Shown piece by piece: positions 43,818 to 55,947 of a DNA stretch of 64,000 nucleotides. Made by a program: the position numbers and the translations under genes. The notes beneath the pieces are model-generated. The model saw nothing but the letters and a program-made list of their open reading frames with translations, was not told where the DNA came from and did no database searches. Numbering within the stretch: position 1 is the first letter of the stretch; each line of letters begins with the position of its first letter. The stretch is from an actinobacterium LLX17 (lineage in GTDB: Bacteria; Actinomycetota; Actinomycetes; Propionibacteriales; Nocardioidaceae): contig KI301992.1 in NCBI GenBank assembly GCA_000471045.1, positions 62,001-126,000 of the forward strand. Reading direction: 5' to 3'.

Positions 43818-45230
43818 GTGACGAGGCGGGGTGGAAGCCGGGGCGGTGGACGCCTGTCGGCGGTGACCCGGTGGTCGATGGTTCTCGTCCTCGTCGCGGC
43901 GTGCGTCGTGGGGGGCTTCGTCCTCGTGGAGGCGCACGGCCGGGGCGACCTGAACGACTTCCTCTGCGAGGGTCCGTGCGGTCCCGAGCAGGTCGCGGCG
44001 CCCGCCGACCTGTCCGCGCCCGACCCGGCCGGGGCCGCTGTGTCGGACCTGCCGGGAGCGGCCGCCGACCCCGCAGCCGTCGAGCAGGCGGTCTCGGCCG
44101 CGCTGGCCGACCCGGCCCTCGGCCCCAGCGTCGGGGTCTCGGTCCGCGACCTCGCGACCGGTGAGTCCCTCGTCGAGACCACGTCCGCCGGTCTGGTGCC
44201 GGCCTCCACCACCAAGGTGCTGACCGGTTTCGCCGCCCTGTCGTTGCTCGATCCTGACGAGCGCTTCACGACCCGGACGGTGCTCTCGGCCGGAACGCTC
44301 GTCCTGGTGGGCGGTGGCGACCCGTTCCTCGTCACGTCGCCCGACCAACGCGGGTTCGCAGCCCGCGCCGACCTCGTGACGCTGGCCGACCGCACCGTCA
44401 CCGCGCTGACCGAGAACAACCTGACGGCGACCACGCTCGCCTGGGACGCGAGCCTGTTCAGCGGCCCGGCCGACAATCCCGCCTGGGAGCGTAGCTACGT
44501 CGCCGAGGACATCGTCACTCCCACGAGCGCCCTCTGGGTCGACCGCGGTGCCCACAGTGGCCGTCGCGACGACGACCCGGCCGCCACGGCCGCGGCGACC
44601 TTCGCGAACCTGCTCGCCCAGCGTGGCGTCGCCGTCACGCTGACCGGCCCCACGAGTGCCGACGCGGCGGCCCAGTCGCTGGCCTCGGTCTCCGGCGGCA
44701 CGGTGCGCCAGGTCGTCGAGCGCACCGAGCTGGCCAGCGACAACGAGGCTGCTGAGGTGCTGCTGCGGCACGTGGGCCTCGCGGCCGGGGGCGACGGCAG
44801 CACCGAGGCCGGCGTCGCGGCGGTGCGAGAGCTGCTGTCCGCGGAAGGCATCGACGTCAGCGGGCTCGAGCTGAATGACGGCAGCGGGCTGTCGCGCGTC
44901 AACGCCATCCCGCCCGGGCTCCTGACCGCCGTGATCGCCCGGGCCGACGAGGCGACGCCCTCGCTGCTGGCCGACCTGCCGGTGGCGCGGTTCTCGGGAT
45001 CGCTCGAGGGACGCTTCGGCCGGGCACCTGGTGGCGGCCTCGTCCGGGCGAAGACGGGCACGCTCAGCGGCGTCCACTCGCTGGCCGGCACTGTCACCAC
45101 CGCCGACGGTGTCGTGCTGGCGGTCGCGGCCCTGACCGACGGCACCGAAGGTCCCGCGGCGCTCGCCACGCAGGCGGCGCTCGACGCGCTCGTCGGCTCC
45201 CTCGCCAGCTGCGCGTGCGCAGCCGACTGA
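43818..45230 (+). CDS. dacB: D-alanyl-D-alanine carboxypeptidase/endopeptidase (PBP4 type)
   Basis: This 470-residue penicillin-binding protein is of the S13 family. A signal anchor lies at about residues 17-38. The active-site motifs are STTK (S130, K133), SDN (S307) and KTG (412). It trims peptide cross-links of peptidoglycan outside the membrane. I chose the GTG at 43818, 7 nt after TAGTCT (43805-43810). The ATG at 43785 lies upstream of this promoter-like box and is less likely. Confidence 0.9.
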   Translation: MTRRGGSRGGGRLSAVTRWSMVLVLVAACVVGGFVLVEAHGRGDLNDFLCEGPCGPEQVAAPADLSAPDPAGAAVSDLPGAAADPAAVEQAVSAALADPALGPSVGVSVRDLATGESLVETTSAGLVPASTTKVLTGFAALSLLDPDERFTTRTVLSAGTLVLVGGGDPFLVTSPDQRGFAARADLVTLADRTVTALTENNLTATTLAWDASLFSGPADNPAWERSYVAEDIVTPTSALWVDRGAHSGRRDDDPAATAAATFANLLAQRGVAVTLTGPTSADAAAQSLASVSGGTVRQVVERTELASDNEAAEVLLRHVGLAAGGDGSTEAGVAAVRELLSAEGIDVSGLELNDGSGLSRVNAIPPGLLTAVIARADEATPSLLADLPVARFSGSLEGRFGRAPGGGLVRAKTGTLSGVHSLAGTVTTADGVVLAVAALTDGTEGPAALATQAALDALVGSLASCACAAD

Positions 45231-45254
45231 CCGCATCCCCCGTACGGTGGGGCC

Positions 45255-46283
45255 ATGATCGACTGGCGCGTCGCCCGCGCGACGGGTGCCCGCCTCGGTG
45301 GCGGCGGACCCGAGGTGTCCCCGCAGGAGGCCGCCGACGCGGTGGCCGAGCTCCGTGCGGCCGCGGCTCGCGCGGAGGGGCCCGTCCGCGAGTTCGCCCA
45401 GCTGCACGCCGAGTCCGCCACCGCCCCGGTGCTGGTGGTCGACCGCTCGGGGTGGATCGACGCGAACCTCGAGACCTTCGCGACGATGCTCGACCCCGTC
45501 CTGAAGAAGGCCATGGACCGCAAGGCCGGTCCGCTCGCGCGCCGCATCGGCGGCACGATCGGCGGGGCCGAGATCGGTGCCGCGATGGGCTTCATGTCGG
45601 CTCGCGTGCTCGGCCAGTTCGACCCGTTCTGGGACGGCCCGGCCGGCGAGGGCGGACGCCTCCTGCTGGTGGCACCGAACATCGTCGACGTCGAGCGCAA
45701 GCTCGAGGTCGACCCGCACGACTTCCGGCTCTGGGTGTGCCTGCACGAGGAGACCCACCGCGTGCAGTTCACCGCGGTGCCCTGGATGCGCGACCACCTG
45801 CGGAGCCTCATGGAGGAGTTCCTCGACGCCACCGAGGTCGACTCCGGCACGTTGTCCGCCGCGGCCGGCGAGCTCGTCAAGATCGTTCGCGGCGACTCCG
45901 ACGTCACGATCGCCGACCTCTTCCAGAACGAGACGCAGAAGCGCGTGGTCGCCCAGATGACCGGCATCATGAGCCTGCTCGAGGGCCATGCGGACGTCGT
46001 GATGGACGGTGTGGGCCCCGAGGTCATCCCGTCGGTCGCCACCATCCGGCGCAAGTTCAACCAGAAGCGCAAGGGCGCGGGCCCGATCGACAAGATCGTC
46101 CGCCGCCTGATGGGCCTGGAGGGCAAGATGCGCCAGTACCGCGACGGCGCTGCGTTCGTGCGAGCGGTCGTCGACGAGGTCGGCATCGAGGGCTTCAACG
46201 CCGTGTGGGCCGAGCCGGCGCACCTGCCGAGCCGCGACGAGATCCTCGCCCCGCGCACGTGGCTCGACCGCGTCGCTCCCTGA
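45255..46283 (+). CDS. Zinc-dependent metalloprotease, DUF2342 family
   Basis: This 342-residue protein of an actinobacterial family is annotated either as zinc metalloprotease or as F420-biosynthesis associated. The putative zinc motif HEETHRVQF lies near residue 165, and a later LLEGHADVVMD supplies another His/Glu. No signal peptide is seen. The substrate is unknown. TACGGT is 6 nt before the ATG. It sits between dacB and tilS, a conserved order in related genomes. Confidence 0.88.
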   Translation: MIDWRVARATGARLGGGGPEVSPQEAADAVAELRAAAARAEGPVREFAQLHAESATAPVLVVDRSGWIDANLETFATMLDPVLKKAMDRKAGPLARRIGGTIGGAEIGAAMGFMSARVLGQFDPFWDGPAGEGGRLLLVAPNIVDVERKLEVDPHDFRLWVCLHEETHRVQFTAVPWMRDHLRSLMEEFLDATEVDSGTLSAAAGELVKIVRGDSDVTIADLFQNETQKRVVAQMTGIMSLLEGHADVVMDGVGPEVIPSVATIRRKFNQKRKGAGPIDKIVRRLMGLEGKMRQYRDGAAFVRAVVDEVGIEGFNAVWAEPAHLPSRDEILAPRTWLDRVAP

Positions 46284-46323
46284 ACCTCTGGGTCCTCGCG
46301 TCGGGGCGTGGAAAACTGCCCGC

Positions 46324-47313
46324 ATGACCGGCAGGCTGCACGAGGCGGAGGCGCAGGCGCGTCGTGACGTCGCGCGTGTGCTGGCCGACGTGCCGCCCGG
46401 TGAGCCCGTCGTGGTCGGTGTCTCCGGGGGTGCCGACTCGCTGGCGCTGGCCGCGGTGCTCGCCTTCGTCGGACCCCGAGCGGACTGGCCGGTCACCGCG
46501 GTCGTGGTCGACCACGCTCTGCAGCCGGGGTCGGCCGACGTCGCGAAGCGAGCGGCCGAGCAGTGTCGCGCGCTGGGGCTGACGGCCGAGGTGGTGACCG
46601 TCGAGGTGGGCACGGACGGAGGGCCCGAGGCGGCCGCCCGGACCGCCCGCAGGGCCGCGCTGCTCGATCACGCGGCGTCGATCGGCGCACGGGCCGTCTG
46701 CCTCGCGCACACCGCCGACGACCAGGCCGAGACCGTGCTGCTGGCCCTCGGCAGGGGTTCCGGCGCCCGCTCGCTGGCCGGCATGGCCGAGGTCGCGGGA
46801 GCGTTCCGCCGCCCCTTGTTGGGTCTGCGCCGCACGGACACGCGGCGCATCTGCGAGGTCCGTGGTCTCGAGCCGTGGGACGACCCGCACAACGTCGATC
46901 CGGCCTTTCGGCGGGTGCGGGTGCGGCACGAGGTGCTGCCGCTGCTCGACCACGTGCTGGGCGGCGGCGTGGTCGGCGCGCTGACGCGGACCGCCGAGCA
47001 GCTGGCTCGCGACACCGAGCTGCTCGACGCCCTGGCGGCCGAGTGGATCGACGCCCACCCCCACGCGGACGGGAGCGCGGTCGAGGTGGCGGCGCTGGCC
47101 GGGCAGCACGCCGCCATCCGCACGCGCGTGCTGCGCGCCGCCGCCGTGGCGGCGGGAGCCAGCGACGGCGAGCTGTCCGCGAGGCACGTCGCCGAGCTCG
47201 ACCGACTGCTCACCGACCCCTCGACCGGGCGTCGCGTCGAGCTGCCGGGCGCGGTCACGTGCACCGGATCGCGGGAGCGACTGCGCTTCGGACCCACACC
47301 TGTGGCACGCTGA
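46324..47313 (+). CDS. tilS: tRNA(Ile)-lysidine synthase
   Basis: This 329-residue N-type ATP pyrophosphatase converts C34 of the CAU-anticodon tRNA-Ile to lysidine. It has the P-loop [11 protein letters not shown] near residue 34, a VVVDHAL segment, and [20 protein letters not shown], which is diagnostic for TilS. The C-terminal domain is short, as in other actinobacterial TilS proteins. It is followed 4 nt later by hpt. Confidence 0.95.
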   Translation: MTGRLHEAEAQARRDVARVLADVPPGEPVVVGVSGGADSLALAAVLAFVGPRADWPVTAVVVDHALQPGSADVAKRAAEQCRALGLTAEVVTVEVGTDGGPEAAARTARRAALLDHAASIGARAVCLAHTADDQAETVLLALGRGSGARSLAGMAEVAGAFRRPLLGLRRTDTRRICEVRGLEPWDDPHNVDPAFRRVRVRHEVLPLLDHVLGGGVVGALTRTAEQLARDTELLDALAAEWIDAHPHADGSAVEVAALAGQHAAIRTRVLRAAAVAAGASDGELSARHVAELDRLLTDPSTGRRVELPGAVTCTGSRERLRFGPTPVAR

Positions 47314-47317
47314 ATCC

Positions 47318-47875
47318 GTGGAGCGCGAACACGTCGAGAGCGATCTCGACCTCGAGCAGACCTTGTTCACCGAGGAGCAGATCGTCGACCGCCTGCGTGA
47401 GATGGCGGCCGAGATCGATGCCGACTACGAGGGACGCGACATCCTGCTCGTCGGCGTCCTGAAGGGTGCGGTCATGGTCATGGCCGACCTCGCCCGCGCA
47501 CTGCCCCGGCACGTCGAGATGGACTGGATGGCGGTGTCGTCCTACGGCTCGGGCACCAAGAGCTCCGGCGTCGTGCGCATCCTCAAGGACCTCGACACCG
47601 ACATCGCCGGCCGGCACGTCCTGATCGTCGAGGACATCATCGACACCGGCCTGACGCTGTCGTGGCTCGTGGCCAACCTGCGCTCGCGCCACCCCGCCTC
47701 GGTCGAGATCGCCACGCTGCTGCGCAAGCCCGACGCGCTGCAGATGGAGGTCGACGTCAAGTACGTCGGCTTCGACATCCCCAACGCGTTCGTCGTCGGG
47801 TACGGCCTGGACTTCTCCGAGAAGTACCGCAACCTGCGCTGCATCGGCACGCTCGCCGAGCACGTCTACCGCTGA
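47318..47875 (+). CDS. hpt: Hypoxanthine phosphoribosyltransferase
   Basis: This 185-residue purine salvage enzyme has the PRPP-binding motif [14 protein letters not shown] near residue 103, [15 protein letters not shown] near 44 and [14 protein letters not shown] near the end. It forms IMP/GMP from the bases. The GTG start is 4 nt after tilS, in the usual tilS-hpt-ftsH order. Confidence 0.96.
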   Translation: MEREHVESDLDLEQTLFTEEQIVDRLREMAAEIDADYEGRDILLVGVLKGAVMVMADLARALPRHVEMDWMAVSSYGSGTKSSGVVRILKDLDTDIAGRHVLIVEDIIDTGLTLSWLVANLRSRHPASVEIATLLRKPDALQMEVDVKYVGFDIPNAFVVGYGLDFSEKYRNLRCIGTLAEHVYR

Positions 47876-48002
47876 GGCGTTACTCCAGCACTTTTTGAGG
47901 AACCGTCCGGGTCCGCGGAGCGTTCCGTGAGGTGACCAACGCCCGTGTACGGTTCACCTACATTCGACACGCCGAGGAGGAGTGGGCCCTGGCCCCACTG
48001 CC

Positions 48003-49964
<1,962 letters not shown>

Positions 49965-49968
49965 TCCC

Positions 49969-50535
49969 GTGGCGGTCGACCAGGCGAGGGCCGAGGCGGC
50001 GATCCGCGAGCTGCTGATCGCTGTCGGCGAGGACCCCGATCGCGACGGCCTGCGCGAGACGCCGGCCCGTGTCGCGCGCTCCTACGGCGAGCTGCTCGCG
50101 GGACTCGACCAGGACCCCGCCGAGGTCCTCACCGCCACGTTCGACGTGGGCCACGACGAGCTCGTGCTGGTCAAGGACATCGAGATGTGGAGCATGTGCG
50201 AGCACCATTTGGTGCCGTTCTTCGGCGTCGCGCACGTGGGCTACATCCCGGCGGCCGAGGGCAACGTCACCGGCCTGTCGAAGCTCGCCCGGCTCGTCGA
50301 CGTGTTCGCGCGCCGGCCGCAGGTGCAGGAGCGACTCACCACGCAGATCGCCGACGCCCTGATCGAGGTGCTGAATCCCCGCGGCGTCATCGTCGTCATC
50401 GAGGCCGAGCACCTGTGCATGACGATGCGCGGCGTGCGCAAGGGCGGAGCAAAGACGGTCACGAGCGCGGTGCGAGGCCAGCTGCGCGAGGTCGCCACGC
50501 GAGCCGAGGCCATGGGCCTCATCACCGGAAGGTGA
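49969..50535 (+). CDS. folE: GTP cyclohydrolase I
   Basis: This 188-residue enzyme converts GTP to dihydroneopterin triphosphate, the first step of folate synthesis. It has zinc-binding [11 protein letters not shown] near residue 75, [20 protein letters not shown], and the late [19 protein letters not shown] with the second Cys and His. GTG start 4 nt after the ftsH stop. Its own stop overlaps the folP start, so ftsH-fol genes may be one long unit. Confidence 0.95.
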   Translation: MAVDQARAEAAIRELLIAVGEDPDRDGLRETPARVARSYGELLAGLDQDPAEVLTATFDVGHDELVLVKDIEMWSMCEHHLVPFFGVAHVGYIPAAEGNVTGLSKLARLVDVFARRPQVQERLTTQIADALIEVLNPRGVIVVIEAEHLCMTMRGVRKGGAKTVTSAVRGQLREVATRAEAMGLITGR

Positions 50536-51422
50536 CCGGGGGCTTGTCCCGCGCCCTCCCCGGTCTCGCGGGCACCCCTGCGGCCGGCCGCACGCTCGTG
50601 ATGGGCGTCGTCAACGTCACCCCCGACTCCTTCTCCGACGGGGGGCGCTGGCTCGACGTCGACACCGCCGTGGCCCACGGGCTGGCGCTCGTCGATGACG
50701 GCGCCGACCTCGTCGACGTCGGTGGGGAGTCCACCCGCCCCGGCGCCGACCGGGTCGACGTCGGCACCGAGCTCGCTCGTGTCGTGCCGGTGGTCCGCGC
50801 GCTCGCCGACGCCGGCGTGGCCGTCTCGGTCGACACGATGCGGGCCGAGGTGGCCGAGCAGGCCCTCACGGCCGGCGCCGCCCTGGTCAACGACGTCTCC
50901 GGTGGCCGGGCCGATCCCGCGATGCTGCCGCTCGTGGCCGATGCCGGCGTGCCGGTCGTGATCATGCACTGGCGCGCGCACGCGGCGGCGATGCAGCAGG
51001 CCGACCACACCACCTACCGCGACGTCGTCACCGACGTGCGGGACGAGCTGTCCGCGCAGGTCGACGCCGCGGTCGCGGCCGGCGTGCCCACCGACCGCAT
51101 CGTCGTCGATCCCGGTCTCGGCTTCTCCAAGACCGGAGCCCAGAACTGGGAGGTGCTCGCCCGCCTCGAGGCCTTCACCGACCTGGGCCTGCCTCTGCTG
51201 CTCGCGGCCAGCCGCAAGCGGTTCCTCGGCGAGCTGCTGGCGGTCGACGGCGAGCTGCGGCCCACCGACGAGCGCGAGGACGCCTCCGCCGCGGTGACGA
51301 CCCTCGCGGCCGCCGCCGGAGCCTGGGCGGTCCGGGTGCACGCCGCCCGCCCGTCGGCCGACGCCGTCCGCGTCGTCGCACGCCGGGCCACCGTCTCGGG
51401 CCGTCTCGAGGGCGCGGGATGA
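50532..51422 (+). CDS. folP: Dihydropteroate synthase
   Basis: This 296-residue TIM-barrel enzyme joins p-aminobenzoate to the pterin and is the target of sulfonamides. It has [15 protein letters not shown] near residue 27, [11 protein letters not shown] near 60, NDVSGG and [17 protein letters not shown], with SRKRFLG near the end. The GTG at 50532 overlaps the folE stop by 4 nt. The 3' end overlaps the NTF2-like gene by 4 nt. Confidence 0.95.
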   Translation: MTGGLSRALPGLAGTPAAGRTLVMGVVNVTPDSFSDGGRWLDVDTAVAHGLALVDDGADLVDVGGESTRPGADRVDVGTELARVVPVVRALADAGVAVSVDTMRAEVAEQALTAGAALVNDVSGGRADPAMLPLVADAGVPVVIMHWRAHAAAMQQADHTTYRDVVTDVRDELSAQVDAAVAAGVPTDRIVVDPGLGFSKTGAQNWEVLARLEAFTDLGLPLLLAASRKRFLGELLAVDGELRPTDEREDASAAVTTLAAAAGAWAVRVHAARPSADAVRVVARRATVSGRLEGAG

Positions 51423-51844
51423 GCGGCGACGTCAAGGCCGTCCACCGCTCCTTCTACGAGGCGATCGAGACCGGCGACGTCGACCTGATGGCCGCGCTGT
51501 GGGTCGATCGCCCTGACACGTCCTGCGCCCATCCCGGCACCACGCCGGTCCGCGGCACGCCGACGATCCTGCGCTCGTGGACGATGCTGATGGCGAGCAG
51601 CGGTTACCTGCAGTTCTTCCTGACCGACGTGCAGGTGGCCTACATGGCTGACGGTGCGGTCGCGGTGGTCACCTGCACCGAGAACATCCTGTCGGGCCAG
51701 GGCCTGGAGGACGCCGACGACTTCCAGGGCGGCCAGGTCACCAGCACCAGCATCCTCGTGCACGGCGGTGGCCAGTGGCGCTTCCACAGTCGGCACGCAG
51801 CCCCCATCATCGACTTCACGACCGACGACGAGGAGGACGACTGA
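51419..51844 (+). CDS. NTF2-like protein inside the folate operon
   Basis: This 141-residue SnoaL/NTF2-like protein has KAVHRSFYEAIETGDVDLM, the CAHPG segment near residue 38 and a late WRFHSRHAAPI typical of the ketosteroid-isomerase-like branch. It is joined by a 4-nt overlap to folP and is followed by folB 1 nt after its stop, so it is expressed with folate enzymes. Its role is unknown. The location makes a pterin-related or accessory role worth testing. Confidence 0.85.
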   Translation: MSGDVKAVHRSFYEAIETGDVDLMAALWVDRPDTSCAHPGTTPVRGTPTILRSWTMLMASSGYLQFFLTDVQVAYMADGAVAVVTCTENILSGQGLEDADDFQGGQVTSTSILVHGGGQWRFHSRHAAPIIDFTTDDEEDD

Positions 51845-51845
51845 C

Positions 51846-52223
51846 ATGGGCTGTCCCGACGGGCTCGACCGCATCGAGCTGACCGGCCTGCGCGGCTTCG
51901 GCCACCACGGCGTCTTCGACCACGAGCGCCGTGACGGCCAGGAGTTCGTCGTCGACGCCGTGCTCGGGCTCGACCTGACCGAGGCCGGCCGCGCCGACGA
52001 TCTGACGCGCACCGTCAACTACGGCACGCTCGCCGACGGCCTGCACGCGATCCTCACGGGTGAACCGGTGGACCTCATTGAGTCACTGGCGCTCCGTATG
52101 GTGGACTTGTGCCTGGCGGACGATCGCGTCCGGTGGGCCGGTGTCACGGTCCACAAGCCGAGCGCCCCCATAACCCCCGTCTTCACGGACGTGGCCGTCA
52201 CGATCGAGCGGAGCAGACAGTGA
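51846..52223 (+). CDS. folB: Dihydroneopterin aldolase
   Basis: This 125-residue enzyme cleaves dihydroneopterin to hydroxymethyl-dihydropterin. It has ELTGLRGFGHHGVFDHER (catalytic region), TVNYGTLADGL and LIESLALRMVDL, which carries the conserved Glu. The ATG begins 1 nt after the NTF2-like gene's stop. It overlaps folK by 4 nt. Confidence 0.94.
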   Translation: MGCPDGLDRIELTGLRGFGHHGVFDHERRDGQEFVVDAVLGLDLTEAGRADDLTRTVNYGTLADGLHAILTGEPVDLIESLALRMVDLCLADDRVRWAGVTVHKPSAPITPVFTDVAVTIERSRQ

Positions 52224-52783
52224 CCGAATCGCCCACCCCCTACGTGCTGGACGCGGACACCATGACCGGCGGGATGCGTCCCATCCGCCAGGCCGTCATC
52301 GCGATCGGCTCGAACCTGGGCGATCGGCATGCGCGCCTCCAGGGCGCCGTCTCCGCCCTCGAGGACACCCCCGAGGTCCAGGTCGTCGCCATCTCCTCGG
52401 TCTACGAGACCGAGCCGGTCGGCGCCCCCGAGGGCTCTGAGCCCTTCCTCAACGCCGTCGTGCTGATCGACACCACGCTCACCGTGCACACGCTGCTCGA
52501 CCGCGCCCTCGCCATCGAGGACGCCTTCGGTCGCGAGCGCACCGAGCCCAACGCTCCCCGCACGCTCGACGTCGACGTCATCGTCGTGGGTTCGCGCATC
52601 GCCGACGACGAGCAGCTGGTGCTGCCGCACCCGCGGGCCCACGAGCGTGGCTTCGTGCTGGTGCCGTGGCTCGAGATCGACGCCGAGGGCGAGATCCCCG
52701 GCCGCGGCTTCGTCGCCGACCTCATCGCCGACGTCGACACCTCCGGCGTGAAGCGTCGCGAGGACCTCGAGATCCTGCTCTGA
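52220..52783 (+). CDS. folK: 2-amino-4-hydroxy-6-hydroxymethyldihydropteridine pyrophosphokinase
   Basis: This 187-residue enzyme activates the pterin with ATP before FolP. It has AIGSNLGDRHARLQGAV near residue 30, VYETEPVG, PFLNAV, and FGRERTEPNAPRTLDVDVI with the metal-binding DxD. About 22 extra N-terminal residues precede the core. The GTG start overlaps folB. Confidence 0.94.
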   Translation: MTESPTPYVLDADTMTGGMRPIRQAVIAIGSNLGDRHARLQGAVSALEDTPEVQVVAISSVYETEPVGAPEGSEPFLNAVVLIDTTLTVHTLLDRALAIEDAFGRERTEPNAPRTLDVDVIVVGSRIADDEQLVLPHPRAHERGFVLVPWLEIDAEGEIPGRGFVADLIADVDTSGVKRREDLEILL

Positions 52784-52793
52784 CCTCGCGCCC

Positions 52794-53282
52794 ATGCGCC
52801 CCGTCCGCCGGACCTCGGTGCTGCTCGTCGCGGTGCTCGTGGCGATCGGCCTGGTGGTCGGTGGGGGCCTCCCGGCGCTGACTCGCCGTCTCGACGGCGA
52901 GGTGCCGCTGCTGTCGTGGACGCCGGCCCTGCTGCTGCTGACGGTGGCGGTCATCGTCGGCACCGTCGCGTGGTCCACGTGGCAGGCGGTGCACAAGCGG
53001 CACCAGCGGGTCAACGCCGATCGCGCGGTCTTCCTGCTGGCGCTCGCGCACGCGTCGTCCCGCGTCGCCGCGCTGTTCATGGGTGCCTATGCAGGCTTCG
53101 CCCTGGCGTTCGTCGAGGCGCTCGAGACCCCCAACGGCAGTGAGCGGGTGCAGCACGGTGCGGGCGCTGCGGTCGCGGCGGCCATCCTGCTCGTGGCGGG
53201 CCTGTTGCTCGAGCGCGCTTGCCGCCTTCCGGTCGACGACGACGAGGACGACGACGGCGTGTCCGAACCCTCCGCCGCCTGA
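52794..53282 (+). CDS. DUF3180 family membrane protein
   Basis: This 162-residue actinobacterial membrane protein has four predicted membrane segments (about 8-26, 41-61, 80-106, 118-138) and an acidic C-terminus. DUF3180 genes commonly follow folK, as here (10 nt), but no function is known. Confidence 0.88.
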   Translation: MRPVRRTSVLLVAVLVAIGLVVGGGLPALTRRLDGEVPLLSWTPALLLLTVAVIVGTVAWSTWQAVHKRHQRVNADRAVFLLALAHASSRVAALFMGAYAGFALAFVEALETPNGSERVQHGAGAAVAAAILLVAGLLLERACRLPVDDDEDDDGVSEPSAA

Positions 53283-53300
53283 GACCTCAGCGCAGCAAGG

Positions 53301-54950
53301 TCAGCGCAGGAGCGTGTCGCGCAGGGTGCCGAGGCCGACGCTGCCCACCGCCAAGGCATCGGCGTGGAACTGGCGCAGATCCTTCTCGCCCTGCCCCGTG
53401 CCGTGCTGCGCCAGCCAGTCGTCGCGGAGGGACTCCCAGGCGCGCTGCCCGATCTTGTACGACGGCGCCTGACCGGCCCAGCCCAGGTAGCGGTTGGCCT
53501 CGAACCGGACGAAGCCCTCGTCCTGGTTCATGTGCTGCTGCATGAACGGCAGCACGTCGTCGCCGGTCCACGGTCGGCCGTGGTCGGGGTGGGGGAGTCC
53601 GAGGTGCACGCCGATGTCGACCACGACACGGGCCGCACGCTGGCGTTGGCCGTCGAGCATGCCGAGGCGGTCGGCGGGGTCGTCGAGGTGCCCGAGATCG
53701 GCCATCAACCGCTCGGCGTAGAGCGCCCAACCCTCGCCGTGCCCGGAGTTCCAGCTGATGCGGCGCCAGGCGTTGAGCCGCCCACCCTGCATCAGGGCGG
53801 CACCCAGCTGCAGGTGGTGCCCGGGCACGCCCTCGTGGAAGACCGTCGTGAGCTCGCGCCAGGTGGCGAACTCCGTGACGCCGCGGGGCACGCTCCACCA
53901 CGTGCGGCCCGGCCGGGAGAAGTCCTCGCTGGGGGCCGTGTAGTACATCCCGCCCTCCTGCGTGGGGGCGATGCGGCACTCCAGGCGACGCATCGGCCCG
54001 GGGATGTCGAAGTGGCTGCCGGAGAGCTCGGCGATGGCGCGGTCGCTGGTGTCCTGCATCCAGCGCTGCAGCGCCTCGACGCCGTGCAGCGAGCGGGACG
54101 GGTCGGCGTCGAGGTGCGCGACGGCTTCGGCGACCGTGGCGCCGGGCAGCACCTGGTGCGCGACGCGCTCCTGCTGCTCGACCATGCGGGCCAGCTCGTC
54201 GAGCCCCCAGGCGTACGTCTCGTCGAGGTCGACCTCCACGCCGACGAAGGCCCGCGAGAACAGTCCGTAGGCCTCGCGTCCCACGGCGTCGGTGGTGCGG
54301 GCCCGGGGGGCCAGGTCGCGCTCGAGGAAGGTGCTGAGCCGCGCGTAGGCCGCGGCGGCATCGGCGGCGGCCGCGTGCAGCTCGGGCGCCATCGGCTCGG
54401 GGCCACGGTCCGCCAGCGCTGCGAAGAAGGAGTCGTCGCCGGAGAGCCGGCGGGTCTGCGCCAGCACCTCGCGCACCTGCCGGACGGCCGGGGTCTGGTC
54501 GTGGTCGATGCCGTCGGCCAGGGTGGCGACGTAGCCTTCGATCGCCTCGGGCACGTGACGCATCCGGCGGGCGACGTCGGCCCAGTCGTCGTCCGTGTCG
54601 GTCGGCATCAGGTCGAAGACGTCGCGGACGCCCTGCGCGGGGCAGGCGATGACGTTGAGGTGACGGCGCCACTCACCGCTCTCGTGCAGCTCGAGAGTCA
54701 GGCCGATGGTGCGCTCCAGCTCGGCCCGCGTCACCCGGTCGGTCTCGTCGACCACGTCCGTGCGGCGGGCGGCGGCGAGGGTCAGGCGTGCGGCATCGGC
54801 CATCGCGGCGTGACCGTCGGGGGAGTGGTCGGTGTACTCGCCCTCGCGCCCCGGGCGACCCAGCTCGACGTGTCGTTCCGGGTGCAGCTCGAGCAGGGTC
54901 TCGAGCCACGCCTCGGCGACGTCGTCCATCGGTGTCGGAGTGCGTTGCAT
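53301..54950 (-). CDS. DUF885 family protein (putative metallopeptidase-like)
   Basis: This 549-residue protein is of the DUF885 family. It has the zinc-like motif FHEGVPGHHLQL near residue 355, followed by NSGHGEGWALYAERLM, the order seen in HExxH-like gluzincins of this group. It lacks an evident signal peptide. Activity is unproven. The ATG lies 7 nt after TAGGGT (minus strand, 54958-54963). It ends 18 nt from the convergent DUF3180 gene. Confidence 0.9.
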   Translation of the reverse strand: MQRTPTPMDDVAEAWLETLLELHPERHVELGRPGREGEYTDHSPDGHAAMADAARLTLAAARRTDVVDETDRVTRAELERTIGLTLELHESGEWRRHLNVIACPAQGVRDVFDLMPTDTDDDWADVARRMRHVPEAIEGYVATLADGIDHDQTPAVRQVREVLAQTRRLSGDDSFFAALADRGPEPMAPELHAAAADAAAAYARLSTFLERDLAPRARTTDAVGREAYGLFSRAFVGVEVDLDETYAWGLDELARMVEQQERVAHQVLPGATVAEAVAHLDADPSRSLHGVEALQRWMQDTSDRAIAELSGSHFDIPGPMRRLECRIAPTQEGGMYYTAPSEDFSRPGRTWWSVPRGVTEFATWRELTTVFHEGVPGHHLQLGAALMQGGRLNAWRRISWNSGHGEGWALYAERLMADLGHLDDPADRLGMLDGQRQRAARVVVDIGVHLGLPHPDHGRPWTGDDVLPFMQQHMNQDEGFVRFEANRYLGWAGQAPSYKIGQRAWESLRDDWLAQHGTGQGEKDLRQFHADALAVGSVGLGTLRDTLLR

Positions 54951-55062
54951 GCTCTCGACCCTAGGTGAGCGGGGTCACGGGGCCCCGACGGTCTGCCGGG
55001 GATACACTGGCGGTGTCAGTTGTCTGGTACCCCGTCCGGGGACTGGAACGAAAGGCACACAC

Positions 55063-55947
55063 ATGTCGCGAGCCCGCGTGGGCGTCGTCGGCGCCGGCAG
55101 GGTCGGCGCCGTCCTGGGCGCCCGTCTCCGCGCTGCCGGTCACCCCGTCGTGGCCGCCAGCGGTCGGTCCGAGGCGTCCGTGCTGCGCGTGCGCACGCTG
55201 CTGTCCGGGGTCGACGTCGTCGACCCGGCCGAGGTCGCACGGCGAGCTGACGTCCTGGTGCTCGCGGTTCCCGACGACGTGCTGGCCGACGTCGCCGCCT
55301 CCCTGGTCGAGCACGTGCGGCCCGGCCAGGTCGTGCTGCACACCAGTGGCCGTCACGGGCTCGCGCCGTTGGCGCCGCTCGCCGCTCGTGGTGCCCGCAC
55401 CATCGCCTTCCACCCCGCCATGACCTTCACCGGCAGCGACGTCGACCTCGACCGGCCGTGCGTCCTCGGGCTCACCGCGGCCGATGCCGACCGCGCGGTG
55501 GCCGAGGAGCTCGCGTCGGCCGTCGGTGGCACTCCCGTGTGGATCGCCGAGGCCGATCGCGCCACGTACCACGCGGCGCTCGCGCACGGCGCCAACCACC
55601 TCGTCACGATCGTCAACCAGGCGATGGACCTGCTGCGCTCGATCGGCGCTGCCGATCCGTCCGCCGTGCTCGAGCCGCTGCTCGGCGCCGCCCTGTCCAA
55701 CGCTCTGGCCTATGGCGACGCGGCCCTGACCGGCCCCGTCGTGCGCGGCGACGTCGACACCGTGCGGGCCCACCTCTCCGCCATCGACGACGCCTCCATC
55801 GACGATGCCTCGACCGCTGCCACGTACCGTGCGCTGGCGTCGGCCACCGCCGACCGTGCTGCTGCCGACGGTCGCATCGACGCCGGCGTGACCGAGCGCC
55901 TGGACGACACCCTCGCCCAGCACGACGCCCTGGAGGACGTCCGATGA
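55063..55947 (+). CDS. Rossmann-fold/DUF2520 oxidoreductase-like protein
   Basis: This 294-residue protein starts with the NAD(P) motif VGVVGAGRVGAVLGARL and continues with a 6PGDH-like C-terminal DUF2520 domain (YHAALAHGANHLVTIVNQAM near residue 168). This two-domain plan is like ketopantoate reductase. It overlaps panC by 4 nt and heads a panC-panD-coaX operon, so a role in pantothenate supply is attractive but unproven. It is leadered: TACACT at 55003-55008 and an AAAGG site before the ATG. Confidence 0.88.
   Translation: MSRARVGVVGAGRVGAVLGARLRAAGHPVVAASGRSEASVLRVRTLLSGVDVVDPAEVARRADVLVLAVPDDVLADVAASLVEHVRPGQVVLHTSGRHGLAPLAPLAARGARTIAFHPAMTFTGSDVDLDRPCVLGLTAADADRAVAEELASAVGGTPVWIAEADRATYHAALAHGANHLVTIVNQAMDLLRSIGAADPSAVLEPLLGAALSNALAYGDAALTGPVVRGDVDTVRAHLSAIDDASIDDASTAATYRALASATADRAAADGRIDAGVTERLDDTLAQHDALEDVR

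Noticed and set aside
43710..46613. A 967-codon minus-strand open frame opposite dacB, the metalloprotease and tilS
   Set aside because: It spans three well-supported plus-strand genes, has Arg/Ser/Pro-rich composition with no domain, and reflects the lack of stops in GC-rich antisense frames.
47982..48002. GTG at 47982 as the ftsH start
   Set aside because: It is nearer the GAGGAGGAG site, but the extra seven residues (MGPGPTA) do not fit FtsH N-termini. It is kept as an alternative only.
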